This document shows positions 46,207 through 57,084 of a DNA stretch of 64,000 bases, piece after piece. The notes beneath the pieces were generated by a model. The model was not told the origin of the DNA. It did no database searches and saw only the letters and a list, made by a program, of their open reading frames with translations. Numbering within the stretch: position 1 is the stretch's first letter; the number at the start of each line of letters is the position of its first letter. The translations under genes and the position numbers were made by a program. Source of the DNA: Serratia entomophila (lineage in GTDB: Bacteria > Pseudomonadota > Gammaproteobacteria > Enterobacterales > Enterobacteriaceae); assembly GCF_021462285.1 (NCBI RefSeq), contig NZ_CP082787.1, positions 868,001 through 932,000 of the forward strand. The letters are read 5' to 3'.

Positions 46207-46788
46207 ATGTACCACGACCTTATTCGCAGTGAACTGAACGAAGCGGCTGATACCCTGGCGAAATTTATCAGCGACGATGCCAATATCGATGCCATTCAAC
46301 GCGCCGCCGTCCTGCTGGCGGACTCTTTTAAAGCCGGCGGGAAGGTGATCTCCTGCGGCAACGGCGGCTCCCATTGCGACGCGATGCACTTCGCCGAAGA
46401 GCTGACCGGCCGCTACCGCGAAAACCGCCCGGGCTACCCGGCGATTGCCATCTCCGACGTCAGCCATCTGTCCTGCGTCAGCAACGACTTCGGCTACGAC
46501 TACGTGTTCTCGCGCTATGTGGAAGCGGTTGGCCGTGAAGGCGACGTGCTGCTGGGCATCTCTACCTCCGGCAACTCCGGCAACATCATCAAGGCCGTCG
46601 AAGCGGCGCGCGCGAAAGGGATGAAAGTGATCACCCTGACCGGCAAGGACGGCGGTAAAATGGCGGGTTCCGCCGACGTGGAAATCCGTGTGCCGCACTT
46701 CGGCTACGCCGACCGCATTCAGGAAATCCATATCAAAGCGATTCACATCTTGATTCAGCTGATCGAAAAAGAGATGGTTAAGGCTTGA
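46207..46788 (+). CDS. gmhA: Sedoheptulose-7-phosphate isomerase
   Basis: The 193-residue SIS-domain protein has [36 protein letters not shown] and [17 protein letters not shown]. The His region in [18 protein letters not shown] completes the pattern. It makes D-glycero-D-manno-heptose-7-phosphate for lipopolysaccharide inner core. The ATG at 46207 has AAGAGG upstream. Position next to fadE and yafJ matches E. coli. Confidence 0.95.
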   Translation: MYHDLIRSELNEAADTLAKFISDDANIDAIQRAAVLLADSFKAGGKVISCGNGGSHCDAMHFAEELTGRYRENRPGYPAIAISDVSHLSCVSNDFGYDYVFSRYVEAVGREGDVLLGISTSGNSGNIIKAVEAARAKGMKVITLTGKDGGKMAGSADVEIRVPHFGYADRIQEIHIKAIHILIQLIEKEMVKA

Positions 46789-46883
46789 TGGCCTCGGGGG
46801 GCTGCGGTTCCCCATTAATTATAGTACGGGCGCCGCATGCCGCGTCCGTTAGGCAGTGTCAGTGTGGTTAAGGAGTGCTGGCG

Positions 46884-47687
46884 ATGTGTGAACTGCTCGG
46901 GATGAGCGCAAACGTACCGACCGATATTTGCTTCAGCTTTACCGGGCTGGTACAGCGCGGTGGCCGCACCGGGCCACATAAGGATGGCTGGGGCATTACC
47001 TTCTATGAAGGGAACGGCTGCCGCACGTTCAAGGATCCTCAGCCGAGCTTCAACTCGCCGATCGCCCGCCTGGTGCAGGATTACCCGATCAAGTCCTGCG
47101 CGGTGGTGTCGCATATTCGCCAGGCCAACCGCGGCGAAGTGGCGCTGGAAAACACCCATCCCTTTACCCGCGAACTGTGGGGCCGCAACTGGACCTACGC
47201 GCACAACGGCCAGCTCAAGGGCTACCGGCGCCTGGAAACCGGCACCTTCCGCCCGGTCGGCCAGACCGACAGCGAGTACGCCTTCTGCTGGCTGCTGCAC
47301 CAGCTGTCGCTGAAATATCCGCGCACCCCGAGCCATTGGCCCTCGGTATTCCGCTATATCGCGCTGTTGGCGGATCAGATGCGGCAGAAGGGGGTATTCA
47401 ATATGCTGTTGTCGGACGGGCGCTTCGTGATGGCCTACTGCTCCACCAATCTGTATTGGATCACCCGCCGCGCGCCGTTCGGCAAGGCCACGCTGCTCGA
47501 TCAGGACGTTGAGATTGATTTTCAGCAGCAGACCACACCTAACGATGTGGTCACGGTGATCGCCACCCAGCCGCTGACCGCCAACGAAACCTGGCACAAG
47601 ATTGCGCCAGGCGAGTTCGCGTTATTTCACTTCGGTGAGCGGCTTGTTCTGGGCGAAGGGATTGGTGTTGGGCGTCGGGCTGGCTGA
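46884..47687 (+). CDS. yafJ: Class II glutamine amidotransferase YafJ
   Basis: The 267-residue protein begins Met-Cys-Glu, so Cys2 is the N-terminal nucleophile after Met removal. [41 protein letters not shown] and [12 protein letters not shown] are the amidotransferase motifs. Only the glutaminase domain is present and the acceptor is unknown. AAGGAG lies nine bases before the ATG; a GTG at 46875 would hide the cysteine and is rejected. The 3' end overlaps yafK by 66 bases. Confidence 0.9.
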   Translation: MCELLGMSANVPTDICFSFTGLVQRGGRTGPHKDGWGITFYEGNGCRTFKDPQPSFNSPIARLVQDYPIKSCAVVSHIRQANRGEVALENTHPFTRELWGRNWTYAHNGQLKGYRRLETGTFRPVGQTDSEYAFCWLLHQLSLKYPRTPSHWPSVFRYIALLADQMRQKGVFNMLLSDGRFVMAYCSTNLYWITRRAPFGKATLLDQDVEIDFQQQTTPNDVVTVIATQPLTANETWHKIAPGEFALFHFGERLVLGEGIGVGRRAG

Positions 47688-48389
47688 CGCGTACTGCGTC
47701 ATCTGGCTGCTGCTCATCAGCGGCTGGCCGAGCACGTACTGGCCGTTGGCCACGCCCATCATCGGCGGCTGATGGTTTTTGACGAAGTAGTCGTAACCCG
47801 GCTTCAGCTGGCGCCAGAAGGCGATATAGCTCGATGAACCGTGGCGCTTCAGGTTCTGTTCGGTCATGCGGAACGGATAGATGCTGATATCTATACGGCT
47901 CTGGCCATAGGCGAAAGCGGCTTCGACGTAGCGGTAAATCTCATCCATATAGGTGTTGGTCATCGCGTAGCAACCAATCGATTTACATTCCCCGTGGATC
48001 ATCAGATAGGCGCCGGAATAACCCTGCGACTTGTCGTAATCATTTGGGAAACCGATATTAATCGCCCGGTAATACTTGCTGTCGGGTTTCAGATGGCGCG
48101 CGTCGACGCTATAAAAACCTTCGGGGCTTTTAAAGTCGCCTTCCCGACGTTTCGGTCCGAGGCCGCCGGAGAAATTACAGATGCGGAAGCTATTCACCAG
48201 GCGGAATTCGTTGCCCATTTTGGCATACAATTCCAGCGTGCGTTCCTCTTTGAAGATCTGAATATAGACCGGTGAACCGACCAATTGCTGTTTAACTACC
48301 GGCACCTCGGCTACCTGCTCGCTGGCGCTGCAGGCCGTGATCATCGGCATAGAAAAAAGCATCGCAAACAACAGCGCGATTTTGCTCAT
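47622..48389 (-). CDS. yafK: L,D-transpeptidase-fold murein protein YafK (DpaA)
   Basis: The 255-residue YkuD-domain protein has the catalytic motif in [16 protein letters not shown] (His132, Cys140). A C-terminal Pro/Gln/Ser-rich tail follows (about 205-255). In E. coli this enzyme removes Braun lipoprotein from peptidoglycan rather than forming cross-links. The N-terminus [23 protein letters not shown] carries the lipobox-like ITAC, so it may be a lipoprotein here. It is convergent with yafJ, overlapping by 66 bases. Confidence 0.88.
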   Translation of the reverse strand: MSKIALLFAMLFSMPMITACSASEQVAEVPVVKQQLVGSPVYIQIFKEERTLELYAKMGNEFRLVNSFRICNFSGGLGPKRREGDFKSPEGFYSVDARHLKPDSKYYRAINIGFPNDYDKSQGYSGAYLMIHGECKSIGCYAMTNTYMDEIYRYVEAAFAYGQSRIDISIYPFRMTEQNLKRHGSSSYIAFWRQLKPGYDYFVKNHQPPMMGVANGQYVLGQPLMSSSQMTQYASASPTPNTNPFAQNKPLTEVK

Positions 48390-48973
48390 TATTATTCCTG
48401 CTTATATTTGTCTTATCTGTTGGCTTAATGACCACCGCCAACATGCCACTGATTATTGTTTTACTGCTGCAAAACACCGTCAGATTACCAGTGTGTTTAT
48501 TTTTAGCAATATGCCATATGTATAAAAAAACGACAAAGCTCGATAAAAGTGAATCGACGGGCAGATTTTAACGATAGGTAGAGTAAAACAGCCAAAATTT
48601 AATTGCGTTTGCTTGACTCAGGTCACTGCGCAATGCAGAACAATGTTGCGAAAAATGTTAATATTCCGTCTTCAATTTAATGCGCTGTGATGATTGAAGC
48701 GAAAGGGATTATGCCATTAACCCCAAGTGTTTCATGGGCTATTTGCCGCAGATTGTTAACAGCGTTTTCTATCGCGCAAACAAGGGACGGAGGGAGTGGA
48801 TCAAGGGATGCGCGTAACTCCATTTTGCAGTGCGATAGATTTCACGTTGGGCGCCCGGTCAGCGCGCCTGACCCTGAGGCCGCTCCCGTTCGGCAGCCTC
48901 ATCATCCTGGCATCGTCCGCACCTGCCTCTGGGGCCGGTAAGACGTGTAAACCATTAAAAATCGTATAATCCT
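48390..48973. other. Long gap between yafK and nqrA with the nqr leader
   Basis: This 584-base gap holds no convincing gene. The left part is AT-rich and should hold the yafK and nqr promoters, but I could not fix -35/-10 elements. The last 120 bases contain two adjacent hairpins: GGTCAG/CTGACC (48857-48873) and a GAGG..CCTC stem (48876-48900). They could structure the nqr leader. An open frame of 84 codons (48687-48941) lacks a ribosome site and protein-like composition and was not annotated. Confidence 0.5.
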
Positions 48974-50323
48974 ATGATTAAAATCAGAAAAGGGTTGGAT
49001 CTGCCTATAGCCGGAGCACCGGTTCAGACAATCCACGACGGCCCAAACATTCAGCATGTCGCCCTGCTTGGGGCAGAGTATGTCGGAATGCGTCCCTCCA
49101 TGCTGGTGCAGGAGGGCGATACCGTGAAGAAAGGCCAGGCGTTGTTCGAAGATAAAAAGAACCCCGGGGTTTTCTTCACGGCTCCCGCCAGCGGCCGCAT
49201 CGTCGCCATTAACCGCGGTGAACGCCGGGTGCTGCAGTCGGTAGTGATTGCGCTGGAAAACGGCGGCGATGAGCAAGTGGCGTTCGCGCATTATCCGGTT
49301 GGCGAATTGGCGGTGTTGCCGCGTGAACAGGTGGAGAGCGAACTGATCGCCAGCGGCCTGTGGACCGCGCTGCGCACCCGCCCATTCAGCAAAACGCCGC
49401 GCCCCGGCAGCACGCCGCGCGCCATTTTCGTCACCGCCATGGACACCCAGCCGCTGGCCGCCGATCCGCAGGTGATTATCGCCGAGCAGCAAGCGGCGTT
49501 TAACGCCGGGCTGACGCTGCTGACGCGCCTGACCGAAGGCAAGGTGCACGTCTGCCACGCCGCCGGCGCCAAGCTGGGCCAACAGGCCGGCGCCCAGGTA
49601 ACCTACAACGAATTCGCCGGCCCGCATCCCGCCGGGTTGGTGGGCACGCACATTCACTTCCTCGAGCCGGTCAGCCTGAAGAAAACCGTCTGGCATATCG
49701 GCTATCAGGACGTTATCGCCATCGGCACCTTGTTCACCACCGGCCGGCTCGATACCCGCCGGGTGGTGGCGTTGGCCGGGCCGCAGGTGGCGCAGCCGGC
49801 GTTGCTGCGCAGCCGTTTGGGCGCCAGCCTCGATGAGCTGACCGCCGGTCGCCTGAAGGCCGGTGAAAACCGGGTGATCTCCGGTTCGGTGCTGAACGGC
49901 GTGCAGGCCACCGGGCCCAACGCCTGGCTCGGGCGCTTCCATTCACAGGTTTCGGTGCTGGAAGAGGGGCGCGAGAAGGAGCTGTTCGGCTGGATCGCGC
50001 CTTCGCCGAACAAATTCTCCATTACCCGCACCACGCTGGGCCACTTCCTGAAGAACAAACTGTTCGCCTTTTCGACCACCACCCACGGCGGTGAACGCGC
50101 GATGGTGCCGATCGGCAACTACGAGCGGGTGATGCCGCTGGATATCCTGCCGACCCTGCTGCTGCGCGATCTGCTGGCGGGAGACAGCGACAGCGCCCAG
50201 GCGCTGGGCTGCCTGGAGCTGGACGAAGAAGATCTGGCGCTGTGCACCTTCGTTTGCCCCGGCAAGTATGAATATGCGCCGGTGCTGCGCGACGTGCTGA
50301 CCAAGATTGAGCAGGAAGGATAA
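48974..50323 (+). CDS. nqrA: Na+-translocating NADH:quinone reductase subunit A
   Basis: The 449-residue protein has the NqrA start [45 protein letters not shown] and the C-terminal region [24 protein letters not shown]. It is the peripheral subunit, related to RnfC but without Fe-S sites, and contacts quinone chemistry in NqrB. It is first in nqrABCDEF-apbE-nqrM and three bases from nqrB. Confidence 0.95.
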   Translation: MIKIRKGLDLPIAGAPVQTIHDGPNIQHVALLGAEYVGMRPSMLVQEGDTVKKGQALFEDKKNPGVFFTAPASGRIVAINRGERRVLQSVVIALENGGDEQVAFAHYPVGELAVLPREQVESELIASGLWTALRTRPFSKTPRPGSTPRAIFVTAMDTQPLAADPQVIIAEQQAAFNAGLTLLTRLTEGKVHVCHAAGAKLGQQAGAQVTYNEFAGPHPAGLVGTHIHFLEPVSLKKTVWHIGYQDVIAIGTLFTTGRLDTRRVVALAGPQVAQPALLRSRLGASLDELTAGRLKAGENRVISGSVLNGVQATGPNAWLGRFHSQVSVLEEGREKELFGWIAPSPNKFSITRTTLGHFLKNKLFAFSTTTHGGERAMVPIGNYERVMPLDILPTLLLRDLLAGDSDSAQALGCLELDEEDLALCTFVCPGKYEYAPVLRDVLTKIEQEG

Positions 50324-50326
50324 CCG

Positions 50327-51568
50327 ATGGGCCTGAAGAATTTTTTTGAGAAGATTGAGCATCACTTCACGCCGGGCGGCAAGCTGGAAAAGTGGTACCC
50401 GCTGTATGAAGCGACCACCACGGTGTTCTACACCCCCGGCACGGTAACGCGCGGCGCTTCGCACGTGCGCGACGCCATCGATCTGAAACGCATGATGATC
50501 CTGGTGTGGCTGGCGGTATTCCCGGCGATGTTCTGGGGCATGTACAACGTCGGCCAGCAGGCGATCCCGGCGCTGCATCACCTGTACAGCGGCGATCAGC
50601 TGCAGCAGGCGTTGGCGGGCGACTGGCATTATCGCCTGGCGCAGTGGCTGGGCGCCTCGCTGGCGGCGGACGCCGGCTGGATCAGCAAAATGGTGCTGGG
50701 CGCCTGCTACTTCCTGCCGATCTACGCGGTGGTGTTTATCGTCGGCGGCTTCTGGGAAGTGCTGTTCGCGGTTATCCGCAAGCATGAGATCAACGAAGGC
50801 TTCTTCGTCACCTCAATCCTGTTCGCGCTGATCGTGCCGCCGACCCTGCCGCTGTGGCAGGCCGCGTTGGGCATCACCTTCGGCGTGGTGGTGGCCAAAG
50901 AGATCTTCGGCGGCACCGGGCGCAACTTCCTCAACCCGGCGCTGGCCGGCCGCGCCTTCCTGTTCTTCGCTTACCCGGCGCAGATCTCCGGCGACCTGGT
51001 GTGGACCGCCGCCGACGGCTTCTCCGGCGCGACGCCGCTGGCGCAGTGGAGCGCGGGCGGGGCGCACAGCCTGAGCAACGTGGCCACCGGCCAGTCGATC
51101 GGCTGGATGGACGCCTTCCTCGGCAACATTCCCGGCTCGGTGGGGGAGGTCTCCACGCTGATGATCCTGATCGGCGGGGCGATTATCCTGTTCGGCCGCG
51201 TGGCCTCCTGGCGCATCGTCGCCGGCGTGATGCTCGGCATGGTGGCCTCGGCGATGTTGTTCAACGCCATCGGCTCCGCCACCAACCCGATGTTCGCCAT
51301 GCCCTGGTACTGGCACCTGGTGTTGGGCGGCTTCGCCTTCGGCATGATCTTTATGGCTACCGACCCGGTTTCCGCCTCGTTCACCAACAAGGGGAAGTGG
51401 TGGTACGGCATTCTGATCGGCGTGATGTGCGTGCTGATCCGAGTGGTCAACCCGGCCTACCCGGAGGGCATGATGCTGGCGATCCTGTTCGCCAACCTGT
51501 TCGCGCCGCTGTTCGATTACCTGGTGGTGCAGGCCAACATCAAGCGGAGAAAAGCCCGTGGCGAATGA
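50327..51568 (+). CDS. nqrB: Na+-NQR subunit B (membrane flavoprotein)
   Basis: The 413-residue protein has about ten membrane helices and the flavin attachment motif SGAT at 233-236, so Thr236 carries covalent FMN as in Vibrio NqrB. The conserved [27 protein letters not shown] precedes it. It holds riboflavin/FMN sites and part of the sodium path. It overlaps nqrC by 11 bases. Confidence 0.96.
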   Translation: MGLKNFFEKIEHHFTPGGKLEKWYPLYEATTTVFYTPGTVTRGASHVRDAIDLKRMMILVWLAVFPAMFWGMYNVGQQAIPALHHLYSGDQLQQALAGDWHYRLAQWLGASLAADAGWISKMVLGACYFLPIYAVVFIVGGFWEVLFAVIRKHEINEGFFVTSILFALIVPPTLPLWQAALGITFGVVVAKEIFGGTGRNFLNPALAGRAFLFFAYPAQISGDLVWTAADGFSGATPLAQWSAGGAHSLSNVATGQSIGWMDAFLGNIPGSVGEVSTLMILIGGAIILFGRVASWRIVAGVMLGMVASAMLFNAIGSATNPMFAMPWYWHLVLGGFAFGMIFMATDPVSASFTNKGKWWYGILIGVMCVLIRVVNPAYPEGMMLAILFANLFAPLFDYLVVQANIKRRKARGE

Positions 51569-52352
51569 ATCTAAAAACGACGGCATCGGCAAAACATTGC
51601 TGGTGGTGCTGCTGCTGTGTCTGGTGTGTTCGGTGGTGGTGGCGGGTTCCGCCGTCGGCCTGAAGCCCAAACAGCAGGAGCAGAAGCTGCTCGACAAGCA
51701 GCGCAATATCCTCGACGTGGCCGGCCTGCTGCAGCCGAAAATGGAAGGCGAGCAGGTGAAGAGCCTGTTCAGCCAGCGCATCGAACCGCGCCTGTTGGAT
51801 TTGAACAGCGGCGAGTTTGCGGCAGGCAAGGCGGCGGCGTTCGATCTGGCGGCCGCGCTGCGCGACGACGACAAGAGCGCGGCGCTGGCGGCGAGCGACG
51901 ATCCGGCCGGCATCAAGCGCCGCAGCAACCAGGCGGAAATCTACCTGGTGCGCGACGAAGGCGGTGCGGTGAGCAAGATTGTGCTGCCGGTTTACGGTAC
52001 CGGCCTGTGGTCGATGATGTACGCCTTTGTCGCGCTGGACAGCGACGGCAATACGGTAAAAGGCATCACCTACTACGACCAGGGGGAGACCCCAGGGCTG
52101 GGCGGAGAGGTAGAGAACGCCGGCTGGCGCCGGCAGTGGGTCGGCAAAAAGCTGTTTGACGCCAACGGCCAACCGGCGATCCGCGTGGTGAAAGGCGGGG
52201 CGCGCCCGGGGGATGAGCATGGGGTGGACGGCCTGTCCGGCGCCACGCTGACCTCCAACGGCGTGCAGCATACGTTTGATTTCTGGTTGGGCGAGCACGG
52301 CTTCGGCCCGTTCCTGAAAAAAGTTCGTGAAGGAGCGCTGAAAAATGGCTGA
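51558..52352 (+). CDS. nqrC: Na+-NQR subunit C (FMN-carrying)
   Basis: The 264-residue protein has one N-terminal membrane helix (about 13-34) and a periplasmic domain. The FMN attachment motif is SGAT at 227-230 (Thr230), in [15 protein letters not shown]. ApbE, encoded three genes on, should attach the flavin. Overlaps with nqrB and nqrD show one transcript. Confidence 0.95.
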   Translation: MANESKNDGIGKTLLVVLLLCLVCSVVVAGSAVGLKPKQQEQKLLDKQRNILDVAGLLQPKMEGEQVKSLFSQRIEPRLLDLNSGEFAAGKAAAFDLAAALRDDDKSAALAASDDPAGIKRRSNQAEIYLVRDEGGAVSKIVLPVYGTGLWSMMYAFVALDSDGNTVKGITYYDQGETPGLGGEVENAGWRRQWVGKKLFDANGQPAIRVVKGGARPGDEHGVDGLSGATLTSNGVQHTFDFWLGEHGFGPFLKKVREGALKNG

Positions 52353-52974
52353 TTCCAAAGAGATTAAGCGGGTCCTGCTGGGGCCGCTGTTCGACAACAA
52401 CCCGATCGCCCTGCAGGTGCTGGGCGTCTGTTCGGCGCTGGCGGTGACCACCAAGCTGGAAACGGCGGTGGTGATGACCATCGCGGTAACGCTGGTGACG
52501 GCGTTCTCCAGCTTCTTCATTTCATTGATTCGCCACCATATTCCGAACAGCGTGCGCATCATCGTGCAGATGGCGATCATCGCCTCGCTGGTGATCGTGG
52601 TGGACCAGCTGCTGCGCGCCTACGCATTCGAGATCTCCAAGCAGCTGTCGGTGTTCGTCGGCCTGATCATCACCAACTGCATCGTGATGGGGCGCGCCGA
52701 GGCTTACGCCATGAAGTCGCCGCCGATCGAAAGCTTTATGGACGGCATCGGCAACGGGTTGGGCTATGGCGTGATCCTGGTGCTGGTGGGCTTCCTGCGC
52801 GAGCTGATCGGCTCCGGCAAGCTGTTCGGCATTCCGGTGCTGGAGACGGTGCAGAACGGCGGCTGGTATCAGCCGAACGGTCTGTTCCTGCTGGCGCCGA
52901 GCGCGTTCTTTATCATCGGCCTGCTGATCTGGGTGCTGCGCACCCTGAAGCCCGCCCAGATCGAAAAGGAGTAA
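52345..52974 (+). CDS. nqrD: Na+-NQR subunit D
   Basis: The 209-residue integral membrane protein has about six helices and the conserved Cys-containing segment [21 protein letters not shown]. That segment supplies part of the intramembrane iron site shared with NqrE. It overlaps nqrC by eight bases and ends six bases before nqrE. Confidence 0.95.
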   Translation: MADSKEIKRVLLGPLFDNNPIALQVLGVCSALAVTTKLETAVVMTIAVTLVTAFSSFFISLIRHHIPNSVRIIVQMAIIASLVIVVDQLLRAYAFEISKQLSVFVGLIITNCIVMGRAEAYAMKSPPIESFMDGIGNGLGYGVILVLVGFLRELIGSGKLFGIPVLETVQNGGWYQPNGLFLLAPSAFFIIGLLIWVLRTLKPAQIEKE

Positions 52975-52980
52975 TGGCGG

Positions 52981-53577
<597 letters not shown>

Positions 53578-53592
53578 AGGCGGGAAGAATTT

Positions 53593-54816
53593 ATGGAAAT
53601 TATTTTAGGCGTGGCAATGTTTACCGGCATCGTGATGGTGCTGGTACTGCTGATTTTGTTCGCCAAATCGAAGCTGGTGAACACCGGCGACATCGCGGTG
53701 GAAATCAACGGCAGTCTGGATAAAAGCTTCAGCGCGCCGGCGGGCGACAAGCTGCTCAACATGCTCTCCAGCCAGGGGATCTTCGTGTCCTCGGCCTGCG
53801 GCGGCGGCGGCTCCTGCGGCCAGTGCCGGGTGGTGATCAAAGAGGGCGGCGGCGACATCCTGCCGACCGAGCTTTCGCACATCAACAAGCGCGAAGCGAA
53901 AGAGGGCTGCCGCCTGGCTTGCCAGGTGAACGTGAAGCAGAACCTGAAAATCGAGCTGCCGGAAGAGATCTTCGGCGTGAAGAAGTGGGAGTGCGAGGTT
54001 ATCTCCAACGATAACAAAGCCACCTTTATCAAAGAGCTGAAGCTGAAAATCCCCGACGGCGAAGACGTGCCGTTCCGCGCCGGCGGGTTTATCCAGATCG
54101 AAGCGCCGGCCCACGACGTCAGCTACGCCGGCTTCGAGGTGCCGCAGGAGTACCGCGGCGACTGGGACAGGTTCAACCTGTTCCGCTACCGCTCGGTGGT
54201 TGCCGACACTACGGTGCGCGCCTACTCGATGGCCAACTACCCGGACGAAAAAGGCATCATCATGCTCAACGTGCGCATCGCCACGCCGCCGCCGAACAAC
54301 CCGGAGGTGCCGCCGGGTATCATGTCTTCGTATATATGGTCGCTGAAGGCCGGCGACAAGGTGACCATCTCCGGGCCGTTCGGCGAGTTCTTCGCCAAGG
54401 ACACCGACGCCGAAATGATCTTCATCGGCGGCGGCGCCGGCATGGCGCCGATGCGCTCGCACATCTTCGATCAGCTGAAGCGCCTGAGCTCGAAGCGCAA
54501 GATCACCTTCTGGTACGGCGCGCGTTCGCTGCGTGAAATGTTCTACGAGGATGACTTCAACCAGCTGCAGGCGGAGAATGACAACTTCACCTGGCACGTG
54601 GCGCTGTCCGATCCGCAGCCTGAGGATAACTGGACCGGTTATACCGGCTTTATTCATAATGTTCTGCTGGAGAACTATTTGCGCAACCATCCGGCGCCTG
54701 AAGACTGCGAGTTCTATATGTGCGGGCCGCCGATGATGAACGCCGCGGTGATCAAGATGCTGAAAGATCTGGGCGTCGAGGACGAAAACATCATGCTGGA
54801 TGACTTTGGTGGCTAA
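53593..54816 (+). CDS. nqrF: Na+-NQR subunit F, NADH-oxidising ferredoxin reductase
   Basis: The 407-residue protein has one membrane helix (about 3-25), a 2Fe-2S domain with ligands Cys69, Cys75, Cys78 and Cys110, and a ferredoxin-reductase part. The reductase part has the FAD motif [10 protein letters not shown], the NADH motif [20 protein letters not shown] and [15 protein letters not shown] near the end. It brings NADH electrons into the complex. The apbE ATG follows its TAA directly. Confidence 0.96.
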   Translation: MEIILGVAMFTGIVMVLVLLILFAKSKLVNTGDIAVEINGSLDKSFSAPAGDKLLNMLSSQGIFVSSACGGGGSCGQCRVVIKEGGGDILPTELSHINKREAKEGCRLACQVNVKQNLKIELPEEIFGVKKWECEVISNDNKATFIKELKLKIPDGEDVPFRAGGFIQIEAPAHDVSYAGFEVPQEYRGDWDRFNLFRYRSVVADTTVRAYSMANYPDEKGIIMLNVRIATPPPNNPEVPPGIMSSYIWSLKAGDKVTISGPFGEFFAKDTDAEMIFIGGGAGMAPMRSHIFDQLKRLSSKRKITFWYGARSLREMFYEDDFNQLQAENDNFTWHVALSDPQPEDNWTGYTGFIHNVLLENYLRNHPAPEDCEFYMCGPPMMNAAVIKMLKDLGVEDENIMLDDFGG

Positions 54817-55848
54817 ATGCGCGCATTGATGATGAAAGGTTGGCTGGCGGCGGTGGCGCTTGGCGCCACCCTGCTGCTGACCGGCTGCGGGCCGGAGCAG
54901 GTGAACCTGGAAGGCAAAACCATGGGCACCGCGTATTCGATTCGCTATGTGACCGGCGACGGTACGCCGTCGGCGCGGGAGATGCAGGCGGAGATCGACA
55001 GGCGACTGGAGCAGGTGAACGATCAGATGTCCACCTACCGGCCGGATTCCGAGCTGAGCCGCTTCAACGCCAGCCGCGCAGTGGATGAGCCTTTCCCGGT
55101 TTCGCCGGCCACCGCCGAGGTGGTGCTGGAGGCGCTGCGCATCAATCGGGTGACCGACGGCGCGCTGGACGTGACCGTCGGGCCGCTGGTCAACCTGTGG
55201 GGCTTTGGCCCGGAAGGGCGGCCGGACAAGGTGCCGAGCGCCGCCGCACTGGAACAGCGGCGCGCCTGGACCGGCGCCGACAAGCTGTCGGTGCGGGGCA
55301 ATGCGCTGGTGAAAAGCATTCCCGAACTGTATGTCGATCTCTCGTCGATCGCCAAAGGCTACGGCGTGGACGTGATTGCCGGGTATCTGCAGTCGCAGCG
55401 GGTTAAAAACTACATGGTGGATATCGGCGGCGAGGTGCGCACCCGCGGGCACAACGGCGAACAAAAACCCTGGCGCATCGCCATCGAGCGGCCGGCCGCC
55501 GGCGCGCAGCAACGGGCGCAGCTGGTGATCCAGCCGGGCGAGATGTCGATCGCCACCTCGGGGGATTACCGCAACTACTTCGAGCAGGACGGCGTGCGCT
55601 ACTCGCACACTATCGATCCGATCACCGGCCGGCCGATCCATCACCGGCTGGTGTCGATCACCGTGCTCAGCCCAACCTGCATGACCGCCGACGGCCTGTC
55701 CACCGGGCTGAACGTGCTGGGGCCGGAGCGCGGCATGGCACTGGCCAACCTGCTGGGGATCCCGGTCTTCATGATAGTGAAAACCACCGACGGCTTTGAA
55801 GAGCGCTATTCCGACGCCTTCAAGCCCTATCTGAAAAAGCGTTCGTGA
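54817..55848 (+). CDS. apbE: FAD:protein FMN transferase (lipoprotein ApbE)
   Basis: The 343-residue protein has a lipoprotein signal with lipobox LLTGC (Cys24). It carries the ApbE motifs GKTMGTAYSIRYV, VNDQMSTYRPDSELSRFNAS, DLSSIAKGYGVDVIAGYL and SHTIDPITGRPIHH. It transfers FMN to the SGAT threonines of NqrB and NqrC, which explains its place in the operon. Confidence 0.94.
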   Translation: MRALMMKGWLAAVALGATLLLTGCGPEQVNLEGKTMGTAYSIRYVTGDGTPSAREMQAEIDRRLEQVNDQMSTYRPDSELSRFNASRAVDEPFPVSPATAEVVLEALRINRVTDGALDVTVGPLVNLWGFGPEGRPDKVPSAAALEQRRAWTGADKLSVRGNALVKSIPELYVDLSSIAKGYGVDVIAGYLQSQRVKNYMVDIGGEVRTRGHNGEQKPWRIAIERPAAGAQQRAQLVIQPGEMSIATSGDYRNYFEQDGVRYSHTIDPITGRPIHHRLVSITVLSPTCMTADGLSTGLNVLGPERGMALANLLGIPVFMIVKTTDGFEERYSDAFKPYLKKRS

Positions 55849-55855
55849 GGCCGCT

Positions 55856-56083
55856 ATGCTGACGGTATTTGTCGCCACCTTCGCGTTGTTTCTGCTGGTT
55901 ATCGGCGGCATGTCGCTGGGCTACGTGTTTAAACGCAAGAGCCTGCAGGGCAGCTGCGGCGGCATCACCGCGCTGGGGATGGACAAGGTTTGCGACTGTC
56001 CGGAGCCCTGCGACGCGCGCAAGAAGCGCGAAGCCAAAGCGGCGCTGCGGCGCGAGCAGTTGGACAAGCACCGCATTCTGTAG
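55856..56083 (+). CDS. nqrM: Na+-NQR maturation protein NqrM
   Basis: The 75-residue protein has one membrane helix (about 4-24) and four cysteines in GSCGG, VCDC and EPCD, the DUF539/NqrM pattern. NqrM is needed to place iron in the NqrD-NqrE site. It ends the operon, and a terminator follows at once. Confidence 0.93.
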   Translation: MLTVFVATFALFLLVIGGMSLGYVFKRKSLQGSCGGITALGMDKVCDCPEPCDARKKREAKAALRREQLDKHRIL

Positions 56084-56089
56084 CGAAAG

Positions 56090-56113
56090 CCCGGCCTTGG
56101 CCGGGTTTTTATT
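56090..56113 (+). terminator. Terminator of the nqr operon
   Basis: CCCGGCC and GGCCGGG form a stem with a two-base loop, followed by TTTTTATTT. It lies seven bases after the nqrM stop. Confidence 0.9.
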
Positions 56114-56330
56114 TGGGGGGGCTATTTGATTTTGAATAGGCCAAGTTGCCGAGTACACCACCCACGCAACAGCACAACACCAGGCTAATCGTCAGCAACT
56201 CGAAGTTAGCCGACATCTGATCCTCGCCCTCAACGTGGCCAATAATCCAGTCTGAGAGAAAAGGAAAAGCCAGGAGCATGAGGCCGATACCTATTATCGC
56301 ACCGGCAATAATTGCTGCTATCCGTTTCAT
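56109..56330 (-). CDS. Small two-helix membrane protein, unknown
   Basis: The 73-residue protein has membrane segments at about 5-22 and 44-63, and an acidic loop IIGHVEGEDQMSANFE between them. The second helix contains three consecutive cysteines (LCCCVGG). AGGTGAT precedes the ATG. A 34-codon frame upstream overlaps it by ATGA. I do not recognise the family. Base composition is lower in GC than the flanking core genes, as for the adjoining zincin gene. Confidence 0.6.
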   Translation of the reverse strand: MKRIAAIIAGAIIGIGLMLLAFPFLSDWIIGHVEGEDQMSANFELLTISLVLCCCVGGVLGNLAYSKSNSPPK

Positions 56331-56431
56331 ATCACCTGCCAGAACCAGACTTCTTTTGATTTAAAGAAATCGCTAAAACGCCCATTGTAATCTTTAATCT
56401 TACTGAGGATTAAATCGTAAGGTCGATACAT
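56327..56431 (-). CDS. Very short ORF coupled to the small membrane protein
   Basis: A 34-codon frame begins ATG at 56431 and reads MYRPYDLILSKIKDYN then GRFSDFFKSKEVWFWQVI. Its stop overlaps the next start as ATGA. The composition (aromatic and Lys/Asp-rich) is protein-like. GAGAG lies too close to the start to be a normal ribosome site, so it may be the remnant of a longer gene. No function is suggested. Confidence 0.35.
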   Translation of the reverse strand: MYRPYDLILSKIKDYNGRFSDFFKSKEVWFWQVI

Positions 56432-56546
56432 CTCTCATTTTAGAATTATTCGGATCTTCCTGATAATTCTCAGTAGGTTAGTCTGTTGACTCGGTTGGTG
56501 AAAATATCGTCTCATTAGGTTTCTTTTGGATTCAGGGAGTTCCAGG

Positions 56547-57080
56547 ATGGGACAACAACAAGAAGGGATAAAACGGGCGTTAACGGTGGGTGAAATTAAT
56601 TTGGCCCGTTCGGTGTTTGGCAGTTCAGTTTTCTATGAGAAGGTGTTTGTCCACTGCGATAGCTATCTGCCGTTTGGACTGCAAGCCAGCAGAACGGCGA
56701 TGGCGCCCAACGGAGAAGTCTGGTTTAGACAAGCCTTGTATAAGGCTGATTTTTTCACGGCCGCCGCAGGTTTCCAGCATGTATTTATCCACGAAATGAG
56801 CCATGTCTGGCAGTACCAAAAAGGTATGTGGGTGAGAACCCGAGGGCTATTGAGTTGGGCTGCCGAATACAAATATCGACTCGATGGTAAACAGCTGTTG
56901 CATAACTACTCCATGGAACAACAGGCTTCAATCATCGCTGATTATTGGTTCCTGAAGAAGTATGGTTACACTATCTGGCTGGGCGCGATTAACAATGGCG
57001 TGAATTTTCAGGGCGTAACGGATAAAGCGATCGCCAGAAAATACGAATATGCGCTTTCTCAGTTTTTTAAGCAGAGGTAA
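56547..57080 (+). CDS. Putative zincin-type effector (HEMSH protein, Vgr-related)
   Basis: The 177-residue protein has no signal peptide. It has a zinc-protease motif HEMSH (His82, Glu83, His86) in FQHVFIHEMSHVWQYQ and a likely third ligand, Glu124, in YSMEQQASIIADYW, 38 residues on. Similar short proteins are annotated as Vgr-related and lie near type VI secretion genes, as I recall. A lipoprotein gene follows after four bases and could be its immunity partner. The start at 56547 has GGGAG upstream. The region has lower GC than its neighbours, suggesting transfer. Confidence 0.6.
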   Translation: MGQQQEGIKRALTVGEINLARSVFGSSVFYEKVFVHCDSYLPFGLQASRTAMAPNGEVWFRQALYKADFFTAAAGFQHVFIHEMSHVWQYQKGMWVRTRGLLSWAAEYKYRLDGKQLLHNYSMEQQASIIADYWFLKKYGYTIWLGAINNGVNFQGVTDKAIARKYEYALSQFFKQR

Positions 57081-57084
57081 CAGG

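Noticed and set aside
46875..46883. GTG start for yafJ three codons upstream
   Set aside because: The class II amidotransferase needs Cys directly after the initiator Met, which only the ATG at 46884 provides.
48687..48941. 84-codon frame in the nqr leader
   Set aside because: There is no ribosome site, membrane segment or recognisable pattern, and it spans the hairpins of the leader.
53605..55911. 768-codon open frame on the minus strand opposite nqrF-apbE
   Set aside because: It is antisense to two certain genes. The translation is His/Arg/Gln-rich as expected for a shadow frame in GC-rich DNA, and no motif is seen.
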